A stretch of 64,000 nt of DNA. Origin: Pontederia crassipes (Eukaryota; Streptophyta; Magnoliopsida; Commelinales; Pontederiaceae). The stretch spans positions 4,588,001-4,652,000 of the forward strand of contig JAUKPH010000018.1 in NCBI GenBank assembly GCA_030549335.1, given 5' to 3'. Positions within the stretch are counted from its first letter, which is position 1. Each line of letters opens with the position of its first letter. The notes below the pieces were generated by a model. That model was not told the DNA's origin, did no database searches, and saw only the letters and a list, made by a program, of their open reading frames with translations. The position numbers and the translations under genes are program-made. Shown here one piece after another: positions 46,020 through 56,656 of the stretch.

Positions 46020-49000
46020 TCAAGTCAGCGACGTCCCTGGAGCTGTGGCTTGGAATTCTTCAATCTTCTGCTTGAACTGCCACAAGTCTTCGGCTGTCTC
46101 CCAACTTGTGTCGGCGTCCGGTCTTCCGCTCCATCGAACAAGATACTCCTTCTTCCGATTCTTCGTGCGGACGGCGAGTACTTCTTCAACTTGATCAGTA
46201 AACTGCTGACGGATGGCCGGCGGGGCGCGGTCTGAAACCCCACGCCCGGGATCTTCAGTGTCTTCAATGAAGGGCTTGAGCAGGCTGACATGGAAGACGG
46301 GGTGTTGCTGCATCTGAGGCGGGAGCTCCAACTTGTAGGCCACCTTGCCTACCTTCTTCAGGATCTTGAAGGGGCCCTCGTAACGCCTAACGAGGCCCTT
46401 GTGCAGATTCTTCCCACTTAGCCGAAGATGTTGGACCAGCTTCACCAGGACCAAGTCTCCGACTTCAAAGTTGACGTCCCGTCGGGCGGTGTCCGCCCAC
46501 TTCTTCATGCGCTTCGATGCCTTGTGCAAACATGCTCTCGCCATGTCGTTCTGCTCATGCCATTCCCTCGCCATGCGGTGAGCGGCGGGGACTTTGCCAC
46601 CATAAGAAGTGGCGACGGCCTGGGGCGTCAGAGGTTGCTGCCCCGTCACTATCTCGAAGGGACTCCGATTGGTCGACTCGCTTCGTTGTAGGTTGTAGGA
46701 GAATTGCGCGATGTCGAGTAGCTTCGCCCAGTCCTTCTGATTGGCACTCACATAGTGCCGCAAGTAGATCTCCAGAATACAATTCACCCTCTCAGTTTGG
46801 CCGTCGGTTTGAGGATGAAGTGATGTCGAAAAATGCAGGTTGGAGCCCATCATCTTGAACAATTCCTTCCAGAAGTTGCCAACGAATCGCCCATCCCGAT
46901 CGCTGACGATGCTTTGTGGTAGGCCCCAATACTTCACTACATGCTTCATGAATAACTCCGCAGCTTCAGTAGCAGGACAACTTGCGGAGCCGGCGGCGAA
47001 GATGGCATACTTGGAGAACCGATCGACGACCACCATGATGGTACCTGCTCCTTCAGACTTGGGCAGGCCCGTGATGGAGTCCATGGAGACATCCTTCCAT
47101 GGACGCTCTGGGATAGGCAGGGGTTCCAGAAGTCCGCCGGGCGCTTGATTGAGGTTCTTGTCTTGCTGGCAAACAAGACATGTCTTCACGAAGGCTTCAA
47201 TGTCGTCCTCCATCCTTGGCCAGAAGTAGTTGCCTTCGATGAGTGCCAAAGTGCGGCGGATGCCCGGATGTCCCGCCCACTTTGAGTCATGACACTCTTG
47301 CATGATAGTGCGCCGCAAATTGTCGAAGAGTGGAACGTACATGCGACGTTCCTTGGTGAAGATCAGCCCATCTTCCACCCAAAAGCGGCGTGTCTTGCCC
47401 TCCTTCGCTTGCTCGAACAAGTTCTTTGCCGTGGGATCTGACTCCAATCCCTTCTTGATCCTCTCAACGAGGTCGGCCTGAGAGGAGCTCATGGCCGCCA
47501 ATTCCGCACGTCGGCTGAGGGCGTCGGCAACGACATTCGTCTTGCCAGGCTTGTACTCCAGGACATAGTCGAATTCCGCCATGAAATCTTGCCATCTTGC
47601 TTGCTTCGGCGAGAGCTTCTTCTGTGTCTCGAAGTAACTTGTCGCGACGTTGTCCGTTTTGATGTGAAATCGCGACCCGAGAAGGTAGTGCCGCCATGTT
47701 CTAAGGCAGTGAATCACCGCGGTCATCTCCTTCTCCTGAACGGCGTAACGCCGCTCCGTGTCGTTGAGTTTGCGACTCTCGAACGCCACGGGATGCCCCT
47801 CCTGCATAAGAACTCCTCCAATGGCATAGTCAGAAGCATCTGTCTGTACCTCGTAGGACTTGGTGTGGTCTGGCAGGATGAGCACCGGTTCCTCCGTCAT
47901 GGCCCTCTTGAGGGTGTCGAACGCTTCCTGGCATGTCGGCGTCCACTCCCACTTTACATTCTTCCGGAGGAGATTCGTCAAAGGGGTCGTCACATGTGAA
48001 TACCCCTTGACAAACCGCCTATAGTAGTTCGTCAGGCCAAGGAACGAACGCATGTCAGGAACCCGCTTGGGCGGTTCCCACTCCACGATGGCCCGAATCT
48101 TCGCGCCATCCATCTTCAACTTCCCACTTCCGACGACATGTCCCAAGAAGTGTACTTCCGGCTGAGCGAAGGCACACTTCTCCCGCTTGACGTAGAGCTC
48201 GTTCTGCCGCAACACCTCGAACACTTGCCGAATGTGCTCGATATGCTCCTCCAAGGTGCGGCTGTAGATCATGATGTCGTCGAGGTACACAACCACGAAC
48301 CTGTCAAGGAATGGCTGCAATACCTTATTCATGAGAGTGCAGAAGGTCGCCGGGGCGTTGGTGAGACCGAATGGCATCACGAGGAACTCGTAGGAGCCAT
48401 ATCTTGTGACGCACGCCGTCTTCTGCACATCCTCCTCCGCGATTCGGACTTGCCAATAGCCCGAACGAAGGTCCAACTTGGTAAACCATCTTGCGCCGCC
48501 AAGTTGGTCGAACAAATCCGCCACCAAGGGGATGGGGTACTTGTTCTTCACCGTAAGCTTGTTGAGCGCCCGGTAGTCGATGCACATCCGGAGGGAACCG
48601 TCATGCTTCTTCTGGAAGAGAACCGGGGCGCCAAATGGAGATTTTGAAGGCCGAACATATCCTGCATCCAATAGTTCGGTGAGTTGCTTACGGAGTTCTG
48701 CTAATTCCGGAGGAGCGAGCCGATAGGGGACTCCATGCGGGGCTTTAGATCCTGGGACCAAGTCGATGACATGGTCCACTTCACGCTTCGGAGGCAACCG
48801 CTTTGGGAGTTCCGGGGGCATGACGTCCGCAAAATCCTCAAGGGTTTCAAGGACTTTGGGAGGTGTTGGAGTGGAGGGCCCCGGATCTTCCAAGATGGCG
48901 GTCGCCAGGAAGGTGTGCTCCTGTTTGCGCAACCCCTTCGCCACTTGCATGGCGGAGAGGGTCTTCTGTTTGAGGTCTCCGCCTGACCTCACAGGGACGT

Positions 49001-50579
49001 TGTAAGGTCCCTTGGGATCAAAGATGACCATCGAATTGGTGAGCGGGATGACACATGCAGCAATGTGTCGCAGAAAAGAGATGCCCGCCACCACTTCGTA
49101 GTCATCCACTGGTGCCACCGTCACGTCGAAGCTTCCCGACCACTTGCCGATGCGAACCTTCACTCCAGGAGAAATTCCTGTGGTCGAGATAGACTTCGCG
49201 TTCACCGTCTTGAACGTGGCATTAGTCTTCTGGAGTGGCAGCTTTAGCTTCTTGGCGGCCACTTCTGACACGAACAACTCCGATGCTCCCGTGTCAATGA
49301 GGGCGTTGAAGACTTGCCCGTTCAACTCGATATCCGCATAAAGTCGCGCAGCCGATGAAGGACCCTTCGAGGCGTTGATGGCGCTGAGGACGTGCATCGA
49401 GCTGAGACACGCCTCCTCCTTCTCTTTTTCCTTCTCGTCGGGGCAATACATTGCGTTGACTGTCGCCTTTTGCGGACAATCGCTCGTCCAATGAGGACCC
49501 TTGCAAATGTAGCAAGGCTTTGGCGGCTTCCCGTCCCTTTTGAATCTTCCATTGTTGGACTTCCCGTCTTGGTGTCCCTTGCCTCTGTCCTGATAGTGCG
49601 GCTTGCCTCCTTGTGACTTGGACTTCTCTCCCCCACCATTGCCCTTGCCCGAGGGCTTTGGTGGTGGAGTGCTCGCTTTGGCGTACTCCACGAGCGATTC
49701 AGCAGCGGCGACTAGCGAGCGGAGGTTGGGGCAATCTCGTCGCTCCAACTCCGTCCTAGCCCATGGCTTCAAACCCTTCACGAAGACCGCCAACAACGTG
49801 TCTTCGTCCACTTGGGAATTCTGTAGGCGGAGCTCGGTGAACTCTTTCACGTACTCCTTCAACGTGCCCTTCTGGCAAATGTTGAACAACGCAATCTTGG
49901 CCTCCAGTCCCGACTTGGCAGGGCAGAAGTAGTTGATAAGCTGCCTCTTGAAGTCGTCCCACCTCTCAATGGGACCTACAATGCCACGCTCCACATCGTC
50001 GCAATGGCACCGCCACCATAGACTCGCCGCATCTTGCAAGTAGAAGGATGCGGTCTTCACCATCCTTACTTCGGACGTCACGTCCAAGGCCTCCATGTAC
50101 CTTCGGACGTTCCACAGGAAGTCGTTGATCTCCCTTGCCGACCGCTCGCCTTTGTAGGGCCTCGGCTTAGGCACATCAATTCTCGCCTCATGCGGGGCGG
50201 GCGCCTCGGGACGCCGCCCGTCTCCATAGCGTCGCTTGAGCTCCTCCCGGAAGGTCTGGAACTCTTGCTCCATTTCGAACCGCATGTTTGAGAGACCATT
50301 GTCCAAGGTCTCCCGCATGTCCATGATTGTCGCTTCCATGGACTCGAGACGCGTATACAACGGCGCCATCTCTTCCCGCACCGTGGCAAGATCCACGGTC
50401 CTCTCCAACTCCCGCTCGTGCGTTGCGAGTTGGTCTTGCATCTCGCCCACGTCCAATTGGAATTGGCCGAGGCGTTGCTCGAAGGCGGACATGGTGTCCT
50501 TCGAGCGGGCGCGCCCTCGATCCTGGCGGCCCTTCTCCGGTGCAACGGGTTCATTCGTCATCTCCGAGTTCGACGTCAT
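46020..50579 (-). CDS. Intact gag-pol polyprotein of a Ty3-gypsy chromovirus (Galadriel-like)
   Basis: A single 1519-residue frame without stops or shifts. Seen in order: coiled-coil-like N-terminus (about 30-115); gag (about 140-300); a zinc knuckle [13 protein letters not shown] (356-368) with CX2CX3HX4C spacing; aspartic protease LIDTGAS (427-433); reverse transcriptase (about 600-775) with YLDD (765-768); RNase H (about 905-1020) with TDAS; and integrase with HHCC zinc site (about 1097-1137). The integrase catalytic triad is Asp1167, Asp1227 and Glu1263, spaced D,D35E. The C-terminus has a chromodomain (about 1462-1510, [10 protein letters not shown] and TSWE). Single fused frame plus chromodomain makes it a chromovirus. 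[11 protein letters not shown] in RT and the short knuckle spacing recall the Galadriel lineage, which is an inference. The encoded enzymes would make and integrate DNA copies; the chromodomain is thought to guide integration to marked chromatin. It appears potentially autonomous. Confidence 0.95.
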   Translation of the reverse strand: MTSNSEMTNEPVAPEKGRQDRGRARSKDTMSAFEQRLGQFQLDVGEMQDQLATHERELERTVDLATVREEMAPLYTRLESMEATIMDMRETLDNGLSNMRFEMEQEFQTFREELKRRYGDGRRPEAPAPHEARIDVPKPRPYKGERSAREINDFLWNVRRYMEALDVTSEVRMVKTASFYLQDAASLWWRCHCDDVERGIVGPIERWDDFKRQLINYFCPAKSGLEAKIALFNICQKGTLKEYVKEFTELRLQNSQVDEDTLLAVFVKGLKPWARTELERRDCPNLRSLVAAAESLVEYAKASTPPPKPSGKGNGGGEKSKSQGGKPHYQDRGKGHQDGKSNNGRFKRDGKPPKPCYICKGPHWTSDCPQKATVNAMYCPDEKEKEKEEACLSSMHVLSAINASKGPSSAARLYADIELNGQVFNALIDTGASELFVSEVAAKKLKLPLQKTNATFKTVNAKSISTTGISPGVKVRIGKWSGSFDVTVAPVDDYEVVAGISFLRHIAACVIPLTNSMVIFDPKGPYNVPVRSGGDLKQKTLSAMQVAKGLRKQEHTFLATAILEDPGPSTPTPPKVLETLEDFADVMPPELPKRLPPKREVDHVIDLVPGSKAPHGVPYRLAPPELAELRKQLTELLDAGYVRPSKSPFGAPVLFQKKHDGSLRMCIDYRALNKLTVKNKYPIPLVADLFDQLGGARWFTKLDLRSGYWQVRIAEEDVQKTACVTRYGSYEFLVMPFGLTNAPATFCTLMNKVLQPFLDRFVVVYLDDIMIYSRTLEEHIEHIRQVFEVLRQNELYVKREKCAFAQPEVHFLGHVVGSGKLKMDGAKIRAIVEWEPPKRVPDMRSFLGLTNYYRRFVKGYSHVTTPLTNLLRKNVKWEWTPTCQEAFDTLKRAMTEEPVLILPDHTKSYEVQTDASDYAIGGVLMQEGHPVAFESRKLNDTERRYAVQEKEMTAVIHCLRTWRHYLLGSRFHIKTDNVATSYFETQKKLSPKQARWQDFMAEFDYVLEYKPGKTNVVADALSRRAELAAMSSSQADLVERIKKGLESDPTAKNLFEQAKEGKTRRFWVEDGLIFTKERRMYVPLFDNLRRTIMQECHDSKWAGHPGIRRTLALIEGNYFWPRMEDDIEAFVKTCLVCQQDKNLNQAPGGLLEPLPIPERPWKDVSMDSITGLPKSEGAGTIMVVVDRFSKYAIFAAGSASCPATEAAELFMKHVVKYWGLPQSIVSDRDGRFVGNFWKELFKMMGSNLHFSTSLHPQTDGQTERVNCILEIYLRHYVSANQKDWAKLLDIAQFSYNLQRSESTNRSPFEIVTGQQPLTPQAVATSYGGKVPAAHRMAREWHEQNDMARACLHKASKRMKKWADTARRDVNFEVGDLVLVKLVQHLRLSGKNLHKGLVRRYEGPFKILKKVGKVAYKLELPPQMQQHPVFHVSLLKPFIEDTEDPGRGVSDRAPPAIRQQFTDQVEEVLAVRTKNRKKEYLVRWSGRPDADTSWETAEDLWQFKQKIEEFQATAPGTSLT

Positions 50580-50625
50580 TTAACCTTGATCGCCGAACGC
50601 CAACTTGAGCGGTCCCAGAAACGCT

Positions 50626-50637
50626 GCTCTGATACCA
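50626..50637 (-). other. Primer-binding site of the chromovirus
   Basis: On the minus strand TGGTATCAGAGC, the standard complement to the 3' end of initiator tRNA-Met, lies three bases inside the 5' LTR. It is unmutated. Confidence 0.93.
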
Positions 50638-50640
50638 ACT

Positions 50641-51182
50641 TGTCACGGGGTCGTTTTTCGCTCGACCGACCCGTGCGGCGCCTAGACGTGCCCAACGTCT
50701 AGGCAAGCTCTTTTGAGCGCTTTGCGGAAGCTTGCTTATGCCACTTTTCGTATGCCACAACTTTTGGGACGCACGGTCCCGAGCGGACGCTTCTTCGGTG
50801 GAGGCGTTTGTGAATAAACGGGCACCTCGGCGTAACGCTCGATCGCTTGGGACGCTTTGGGACGCTCTTTTGTGGGTTGCCACCCCACGCTTGAGGCACG
50901 ATGCTAGATTTAGGGAAGCTTGAAATCTTTGTTGAGTAAATAGGAATGATTACAACGCTTCGGGGGAGGACTAGCGGGTCTCCCCTACTATACCACCGTT
51001 TCGGGTGGTAGAATTGCGACGTGTGATGTGGAGGACCATCTCCGGGGGTGCACTTTTCTGGAGTGCAAATTACAAAACTGCCACCATCACACTTAAAAAA
51101 TAAACTAAGTACAAAAGTGAGTTGAAAAGGAAAATACATGATAAGATAACTCGACGTGCCCCGGGGAGAAGCCCCCGGGACA
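50641..51182 (-). mobile_element. 5' LTR of the young chromovirus
   Basis: 542 bp, TG...CA ended, nearly identical to the 3' LTR. The whole element spans 45466-51182 (5717 bp). The flanks share CTTC (45462-45465 and 51183-51186), a 4-bp match. A 5-bp CTTCT reading is possible if the LTR's first T is counted in the target repeat. This is the LTR that would start full-length element transcription leftward. Confidence 0.95.
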
Positions 51183-51186
51183 CTTC

Positions 51187-52413
51187 TACATATAGTTGCA
51201 TATAATGACAGTTTAGGCAGCATTAAACGCAGATACAGGGGAAGATGCTTGCTCCATACCTCCTAAGTCAATGCATTATGCTCAACCATTAATATAAAAC
51301 AACTCCATAATCCTTATTCAATCTAGCTACTTGGACTAATTCTATCTTGGACCCAGTCAAGAAAGGAAATTTGTTGGACTCCTTAGGAACCTAAATTACT
51401 TAATGATATTCTGGATGGTGTTGCTTTCATAGAAAGACAAGTTTTGTAATGAATATAATGCATGAGACATGGTTTGTCAGAATTTTAAAGAGCGAGCAGA
51501 GAAGACTCATTGTCGGAGCACTAATTGGCTCCTCGTTGCACTAATTGGCTCCTCGTACTAAACGAAGCAAACCCTTAAATGCAATAATTTCAGAGTGGAC
51601 TTCTAAAATGTTGGCATGCAGGATACCGACTCCTTTGAACGTTTTGCCCATCGGAAAGGAATGCACATCATCATTTCATTGTTTCTTAATGATCATAGGA
51701 AACAGTGGTGTTTATTTGGATCACAGGTCTATTCACTAGCTCCTATAGAATTGACCGACTGTATTTTTCATTTGCAAATTGGTAATCAATGATCTCAGGA
51801 AAGAGTTAGAATTCACCAATTGTATTTTACATTTGCAAATTAGTGATCAAGTTGCAACATCAATAGTTAACAAGAGAAGAGTCCAGGAAACACCTTCTGC
51901 CATTGTGAATCATAGTAGCGGCCATGACTTGCAAATATGCTGATAATATCTTGAATTGTTAAGAACATGGATATCGATATTAAGCTTCATGGATTTCAAG
52001 TGACGCCAAGAGAAAAACTTGAAGACGGTCCACTTCAGCTCTAGTTCAAGTTTCCTTAACCATTTATACTGCCAATATCTTTCCTTCTGTTGAGTTTCTT
52101 AGAAGGTGATTTCCATGCTAAAATCTCTTGAAGTGAAAAGTTAGGTAGGCAGAGATCAGGTTTCAAAAATACATAGATGCTATGTAGCAAGTTCATTTCA
52201 AATTGCCCCGGGAGCAGTTGTATAATTTATTCTCCTTATCAGACATTTGGCTGCATTCGTAGGTTCACCCGCTTATTTTACACAACCAGGATATATTATA
52301 GATGCTCCATGGATTAACTGGTAGCCGCACTGTACAATTTCCCCTATCCTTCACAATCTAAATACTGTAGCAGATAAATGTCCATTTATCCTTATACAAA
52401 TAGGGGGTGTAAT
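51187..52413. other. Displaced HIPP upstream DNA and 3' flank of the PPR gene
   Basis: The left part was directly upstream of HIPP before the chromovirus inserted. It includes a perfect 20-bp tandem duplication (51518-51556, unit with CTAATTGGCTCCTCGT). The right part should hold the 3' UTR of the minus-strand PPR gene. No gene seen. Confidence 0.45.
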
Positions 52414-55395
52414 TTACCAAAAATCTTTGCAAGAGCAAACACCATTTTTGAAATGATGAAACCGATTGGCATCTCTCATAATAATGTCTCGGACATAAAA
52501 TTTTGATACAAGTTTGATAAATTCATGGCAATCATCACAAACACGAAGGTTCTTGGTAATCCGTATGGGTGCTCCCATGGGTACGTGAAGAAAACCGAAA
52601 GCAATTGCAAGCCTTTCACTGTGTCCATGCAACATCTCTATCTTCTTCTCTTCTGCCACTTGATGAAGAACACATGTTGTATCCTCAAAATAACGACCTT
52701 CCCTTTTCAACTTTTCTGTAATCTCAGCTAACTTTGAATAAATTTCAACCGACTCCTTGTGAGAACTGTCCCTGGCAAGAAATGTGTGTACTTTGTTACC
52801 CACTTCAATCCAGCTACATGCTGGGTCCTTTTGCAGTCTCTTATTTTTCATTCTTTCCCTGATAACATCCACATCTTTCCACTTCCCCATTGCAGCAAAA
52901 GCATTAGAAACGAGCACGTAATTGCCAGGGTTCTCAGGTTCCAACTGAAGAAGCTTCTCTGCTGCAACTTTACTCAATGCATAATCCTGGTGCACTTTAC
53001 AAGCACCAAGAAGAGCACACCAAACAGCAGCTTCTGGTTCTATGGGCATAGACTTTACAAATTGGAATGCTTCTTCTGTCCTACCAGATCGCCCGAGAAG
53101 ATCCACGACACAAGCATAATGTTCCGGCCATGGTTCCAACCCATATTCAGCTTTCATTGTTTTCAAATAATGCTTGCCTTCATTAACAAACCCTGAATGG
53201 CTACATGCATAAAGAAGTGCTAAGAAGGTAATATGATCAGGGATTATACCCATCTCCCTCATCTGCGCAAATTGATCTATTGCTTCCTTACCTCGGCCAT
53301 GCATCCCACTAGCATTAATCGCAGTTGTCCACAGAACTAAGTCTCTGCATCTGACGCAATCAAACACTCTAAAGGAGCTTCCAACGCTTCCACATCGTGC
53401 ATACATGTTGACAAGAGAGCTGCATATAGCACCATCGCTAAGAAAGTTTCCTCTCACAAGAAATCCATGAATTTCTTTTCCTTTTGACAAGGAGGACAAA
53501 CCACCAGCGCAATCAAGAATGGTAACCAATGACACTGCATCAGGTTCCACCTCAGCACTTTCCATGTCCATGAACAGACTCAATGCTTCGCTTAAGAGTC
53601 CATTACGGGCATAACAAGAAATCATACTAGTCCATGAGATGACATCTTTATTCTCAATCTTTTGAAAAACACATAAAGCACCAGCCACATGCCCACATTC
53701 TCCGTAAACATCTATAATTGTGTTCTCAAGAACCAGATCCAGCAATTCGCACCTAATAGCGTAACAATGGACTTCCTTTACTATGGAAAGACATGCCAGA
53801 CCACTGCAAACTTGTAATATGCTCCCAATCAACATGGAATCCATCTCTATTCCTTCTTTGTGCACATGTCTAAACAGATCCAACGCATCCAGATGGTGAT
53901 GTTTTTGGACATATGCAGCCATCATCGTTGACCAAGAAATGCAGTCTTTAACATGCATTTTGTGAAAGAAGCGCTCAGCATAGTCCGGGAGGCAACATTT
54001 TGTATACATGTCCATTAGTGTGTTTCCAACCTGCAATTCACAATCAAATACATGCTTCAATGCATAAGCATGAAGCTCCATACAATGGAATAACTTCCCT
54101 AAACGACCCAAAGCAGAGGAAGTACTTATAAGAGAGACCATGTCAGGTTTAAATCCAAAGTAAAGCATTTTACGGAAGAACTCAAGGGCTTCCTCATACA
54201 AGCTGTTCTGAACATAAGCAGAGAGCATTGAATTCCATGACACATTGTCTATCTCACCGATGTCAATCTCATGGAAAACTTTGGAGGCAAGATCAATCTC
54301 ACCACATCTTGCATACAGAACAACCAAGGCATTGTACTCATAAATCTCAAGCTTTCTTTCACATTTTAAGAGGGATGCATGTATCTGCATACCCAATTGC
54401 AATAGCGAGATTTCTGCACAAGCTTGAAGAACACCAACAGCAGTATATGAGTTCATCAAGACACCAGTTTTCTGCATGTCACTGAACAAACTAAGAGCCC
54501 ATAGAAACTGTCCATTTTGCAAACACGCGGATATAATTGAATTCCAAGACACCACATCTCTTTCTGCATTCATTGATTGGAACAACAACCGAGCTGGACC
54601 CAACTGTTCACACCTTGAATACATCGCAAGAAGAGCATTAACAACAAAAGTAACCGAGCTCAACCCGAGTTTGATTGCCAAGCCATGAATTTCTCTCCCG
54701 ACGTACAAATCTTCAAGCAGGCCGCAAGCTTTAAGGACCGACGCAAAAGTGCAAGCATCAGGCAGCAGCCCCGACATGCGCATGTCCAGGTAGAGTTCGG
54801 CAGCTCTGGAAGGGCACCCATTGGAGGAATATGCTCCAAGGAGCGCGTTCCACGCGAATATCGACCTGCGGGGCATTCCATCAAACAGCTGCTTCGCCGA
54901 ACGCAGCTGCCCACACTTCCCGTACATGAACAACAGCTTGGTTCTGAGGAACCTGTCGTCATCAGGGGAACAGGACTTGGCCACGCGTGCATGGATTTGT
55001 TGGCCTTCCTGGAGCGCCTTCTTGGAGGCGCAGAGCTCGAGGACGGCCGAGAGGGCCTCTTGCGCCTCCTGGGCGGGTGCTTGCGCTGCGCAGCGGAGGG
55101 TTGAGCTGGTGAGCGAGCGGAAGGCCTGGTTGAGGTCCCCTTGGTCGCAAGCTTCCCGAATGGAGAGAACGACGGCGTCAGAGGGGCTCTGGACGGGTAC
55201 GGAGATACGAGAAGGTGTCGAGCAGCTGGAGCAGGAGATGGTCGTGCTTACGAAGGAAGAGGAGGTGAAGAGATGGTGTGCGTGTTGATGCAGGGACAAG
55301 GCCATGAGCAGCGTGATCGCTTGGCGTGGCTTATGGAACCTGCTTCGAACAGATGGCTGGCAAGCAGAGAATCCATTACGAATGGTCGAGTTCAT
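52414..55395 (-). CDS. OTP86: DYW-class pentatricopeptide repeat protein, OTP86-like chloroplast RNA editing factor
   Basis: An intronless 993-codon frame. After a Ser/Thr-rich N-terminus of transit-peptide type come about 20 PLS-type PPR motifs (about 115-830), with phrases such as FMYGKCGQLRSAKQLFDGMP and SWNSMLSAYVQN. E domains and a C-terminal DYW deaminase domain follow. Seen in the latter: HSE (925-927) and CDDCH (953-957), the zinc and catalytic motif of cytidine deaminases, then CSCKDFW at the end. The final triplet is DFW instead of DYW. Whole-length resemblance to Arabidopsis At3g63370 (OTP86, known for editing plastid rps14) is strong from memory; GMELHAYVIKH- and LEPWPEHY-like segments match well. 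It likely binds one plastid transcript and directs C-to-U editing. The second Met (31, at 55305) is a likelier start than the first, see the TATA entry. Orthology is inferred, not tested. Confidence 0.88.
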   Translation of the reverse strand: MNSTIRNGFSACQPSVRSRFHKPRQAITLLMALSLHQHAHHLFTSSSFVSTTISCSSCSTPSRISVPVQSPSDAVVLSIREACDQGDLNQAFRSLTSSTLRCAAQAPAQEAQEALSAVLELCASKKALQEGQQIHARVAKSCSPDDDRFLRTKLLFMYGKCGQLRSAKQLFDGMPRRSIFAWNALLGAYSSNGCPSRAAELYLDMRMSGLLPDACTFASVLKACGLLEDLYVGREIHGLAIKLGLSSVTFVVNALLAMYSRCEQLGPARLLFQSMNAERDVVSWNSIISACLQNGQFLWALSLFSDMQKTGVLMNSYTAVGVLQACAEISLLQLGMQIHASLLKCERKLEIYEYNALVVLYARCGEIDLASKVFHEIDIGEIDNVSWNSMLSAYVQNSLYEEALEFFRKMLYFGFKPDMVSLISTSSALGRLGKLFHCMELHAYALKHVFDCELQVGNTLMDMYTKCCLPDYAERFFHKMHVKDCISWSTMMAAYVQKHHHLDALDLFRHVHKEGIEMDSMLIGSILQVCSGLACLSIVKEVHCYAIRCELLDLVLENTIIDVYGECGHVAGALCVFQKIENKDVISWTSMISCYARNGLLSEALSLFMDMESAEVEPDAVSLVTILDCAGGLSSLSKGKEIHGFLVRGNFLSDGAICSSLVNMYARCGSVGSSFRVFDCVRCRDLVLWTTAINASGMHGRGKEAIDQFAQMREMGIIPDHITFLALLYACSHSGFVNEGKHYLKTMKAEYGLEPWPEHYACVVDLLGRSGRTEEAFQFVKSMPIEPEAAVWCALLGACKVHQDYALSKVAAEKLLQLEPENPGNYVLVSNAFAAMGKWKDVDVIRERMKNKRLQKDPACSWIEVGNKVHTFLARDSSHKESVEIYSKLAEITEKLKREGRYFEDTTCVLHQVAEEKKIEMLHGHSERLAIAFGFLHVPMGAPIRITKNLRVCDDCHEFIKLVSKFYVRDIIMRDANRFHHFKNGVCSCKDFW

Positions 55396-55422
55396 AAGCT
55401 CTGCTCCAACAAAATGGGTCTC

Positions 55423-55433
55423 AAATATAAGTA
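55423..55433 (-). promoter_or_regulatory. Putative TATA box of the PPR gene
   Basis: On the minus strand CTTATATTTG lies about 30 bases before the first ATG (55395). A transcript from it would start about at that ATG and leave no leader. This favours the in-frame ATG at 55305 (MALSLHQHAHHLFTSSS) as the true start. Inferred from spacing only. Confidence 0.4.
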
Positions 55434-55759
55434 TAGATATTTCCGCGTGTGATATTAATTAACACCATATTTAATTTCTAAATTTTAACATCTCCTAATT
55501 AAAATTTAGACAAACGTCCGTCTTACAAAATTAATATTTGAAAAATTCTTGCATTGGGTAAGAAATGACTAAATTATTGTATTTTCTATTGCAGTTTATA
55601 ATTTCAAATGACGAAAAGAATTTTGGGGGTCCTCCGAGCATCCGATGCCAAAGAAAAACGTATTTAATAGATAAAAAAAGATGTAAAATAACAGAAAAAA
55701 AACCAATATATTTAACAATTTAGAATTAAATACAACAAATACTTAGAAAGATAAAGTAG
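55434..55759. other. Intergenic AT-rich DNA
   Basis: Upstream of the PPR gene. No further feature is seen. Confidence 0.4.
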
Positions 55760-56654
55760 TGGGTTAATATTTAAGGCCGCCCTAGCGACGCACATGGTCA
55801 TCAGATCCATGATCGACAGATGATAGAAAAAGGTGCGGTTCAAACGAGTTCGAAAAAAAATTGGTGGTTCATCAATGTGGATTGCGGTTCATTGACATGT
55901 GTTATGGCGACCCGAAGCCTCACCCTCATCGATGGAGTGTCAACGGTCACGTAGTGAAGACCGATGTGATGAGCTCGTGAAGGTGGTTGACGACGGTGTT
56001 GTAGAGAAAGCTTTATGTCACCATTGAGAAGAGACTAGGGCAGGAGATGGCACAGACCACTAGATTCATTGCACTCAACTACTTTGCCCTCGTCATTGAC
56101 CTCGCAGCCACCATACGACTTCACCTTCATCGTGGACCTTGTCGTCATTGATGGCGGATGTTTGTCATCGTCAACTTCGCAATTGCCGCCTCCTCGACGT
56201 CCCTAGGGCATGCGAGATCTGCAATCACCAGATCGCGATTGAACCGTTGCACGACTACCTTGCAATCGTCGAAGGAGGAGTTACGTCATCGTTGACCTCA
56301 CTTTCATCGTCAACCTCGCAATTGTCGAAAGAGTTATATCATCGTCGGCCTCACAACCACTGCCACCGCCTCCACGTCCTAAGGCACGCGAGATTTGCAA
56401 TCATGAGAATGCAATCGAATCGTCGCACGACTTCGCCTGCGTCATCGAGCAACTATCGAAGGAGGAGTTCTGTCATTGACCACATCTTTGTTGTCGACCT
56501 TGCAGTCGTTGCCTACCTCTCAGTCGAAGCCTCCATGTTTCCTAGGGCACAAGGCAATCACTAGACTACGATTCAACTGCCATTTTTTTCCTATTATCAT
56601 TTGAACCACGCATCCATTGATCGTGGATCTAATGGCCACGAGTCCATTAAACCC
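55760..56654. mobile_element. Long-TIR element (MULE-like) with GC-rich internal repeats
   Basis: The ends form an imperfect inverted repeat of about 50 bp: CATGGTCATCAGATCCATGATC near 55794 pairs with the reverse complement of GATCGTGGATCTAATGGCCACG near 56620. Both arms continue into GGTTCAAA. The interior is GC-richer than its surroundings and contains an imperfect repeat of about 170 bp from 56180 to 56580, with GAGATCTGCAATCA, CGTTGCACGACTAC and TCGAAGGAGGAGTT recurring. No target repeat was established, so limits are approximate. A Pack-MULE with captured gene DNA is one option. Confidence 0.5.
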
Positions 56655-56656
56655 TT

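Noticed and set aside
56139..56564. Plus-strand frame of 141 codons
   Set aside because: It is formed by the 170-bp GC-rich repeats in the long-TIR element and changes register between repeats. No recognisable domain.
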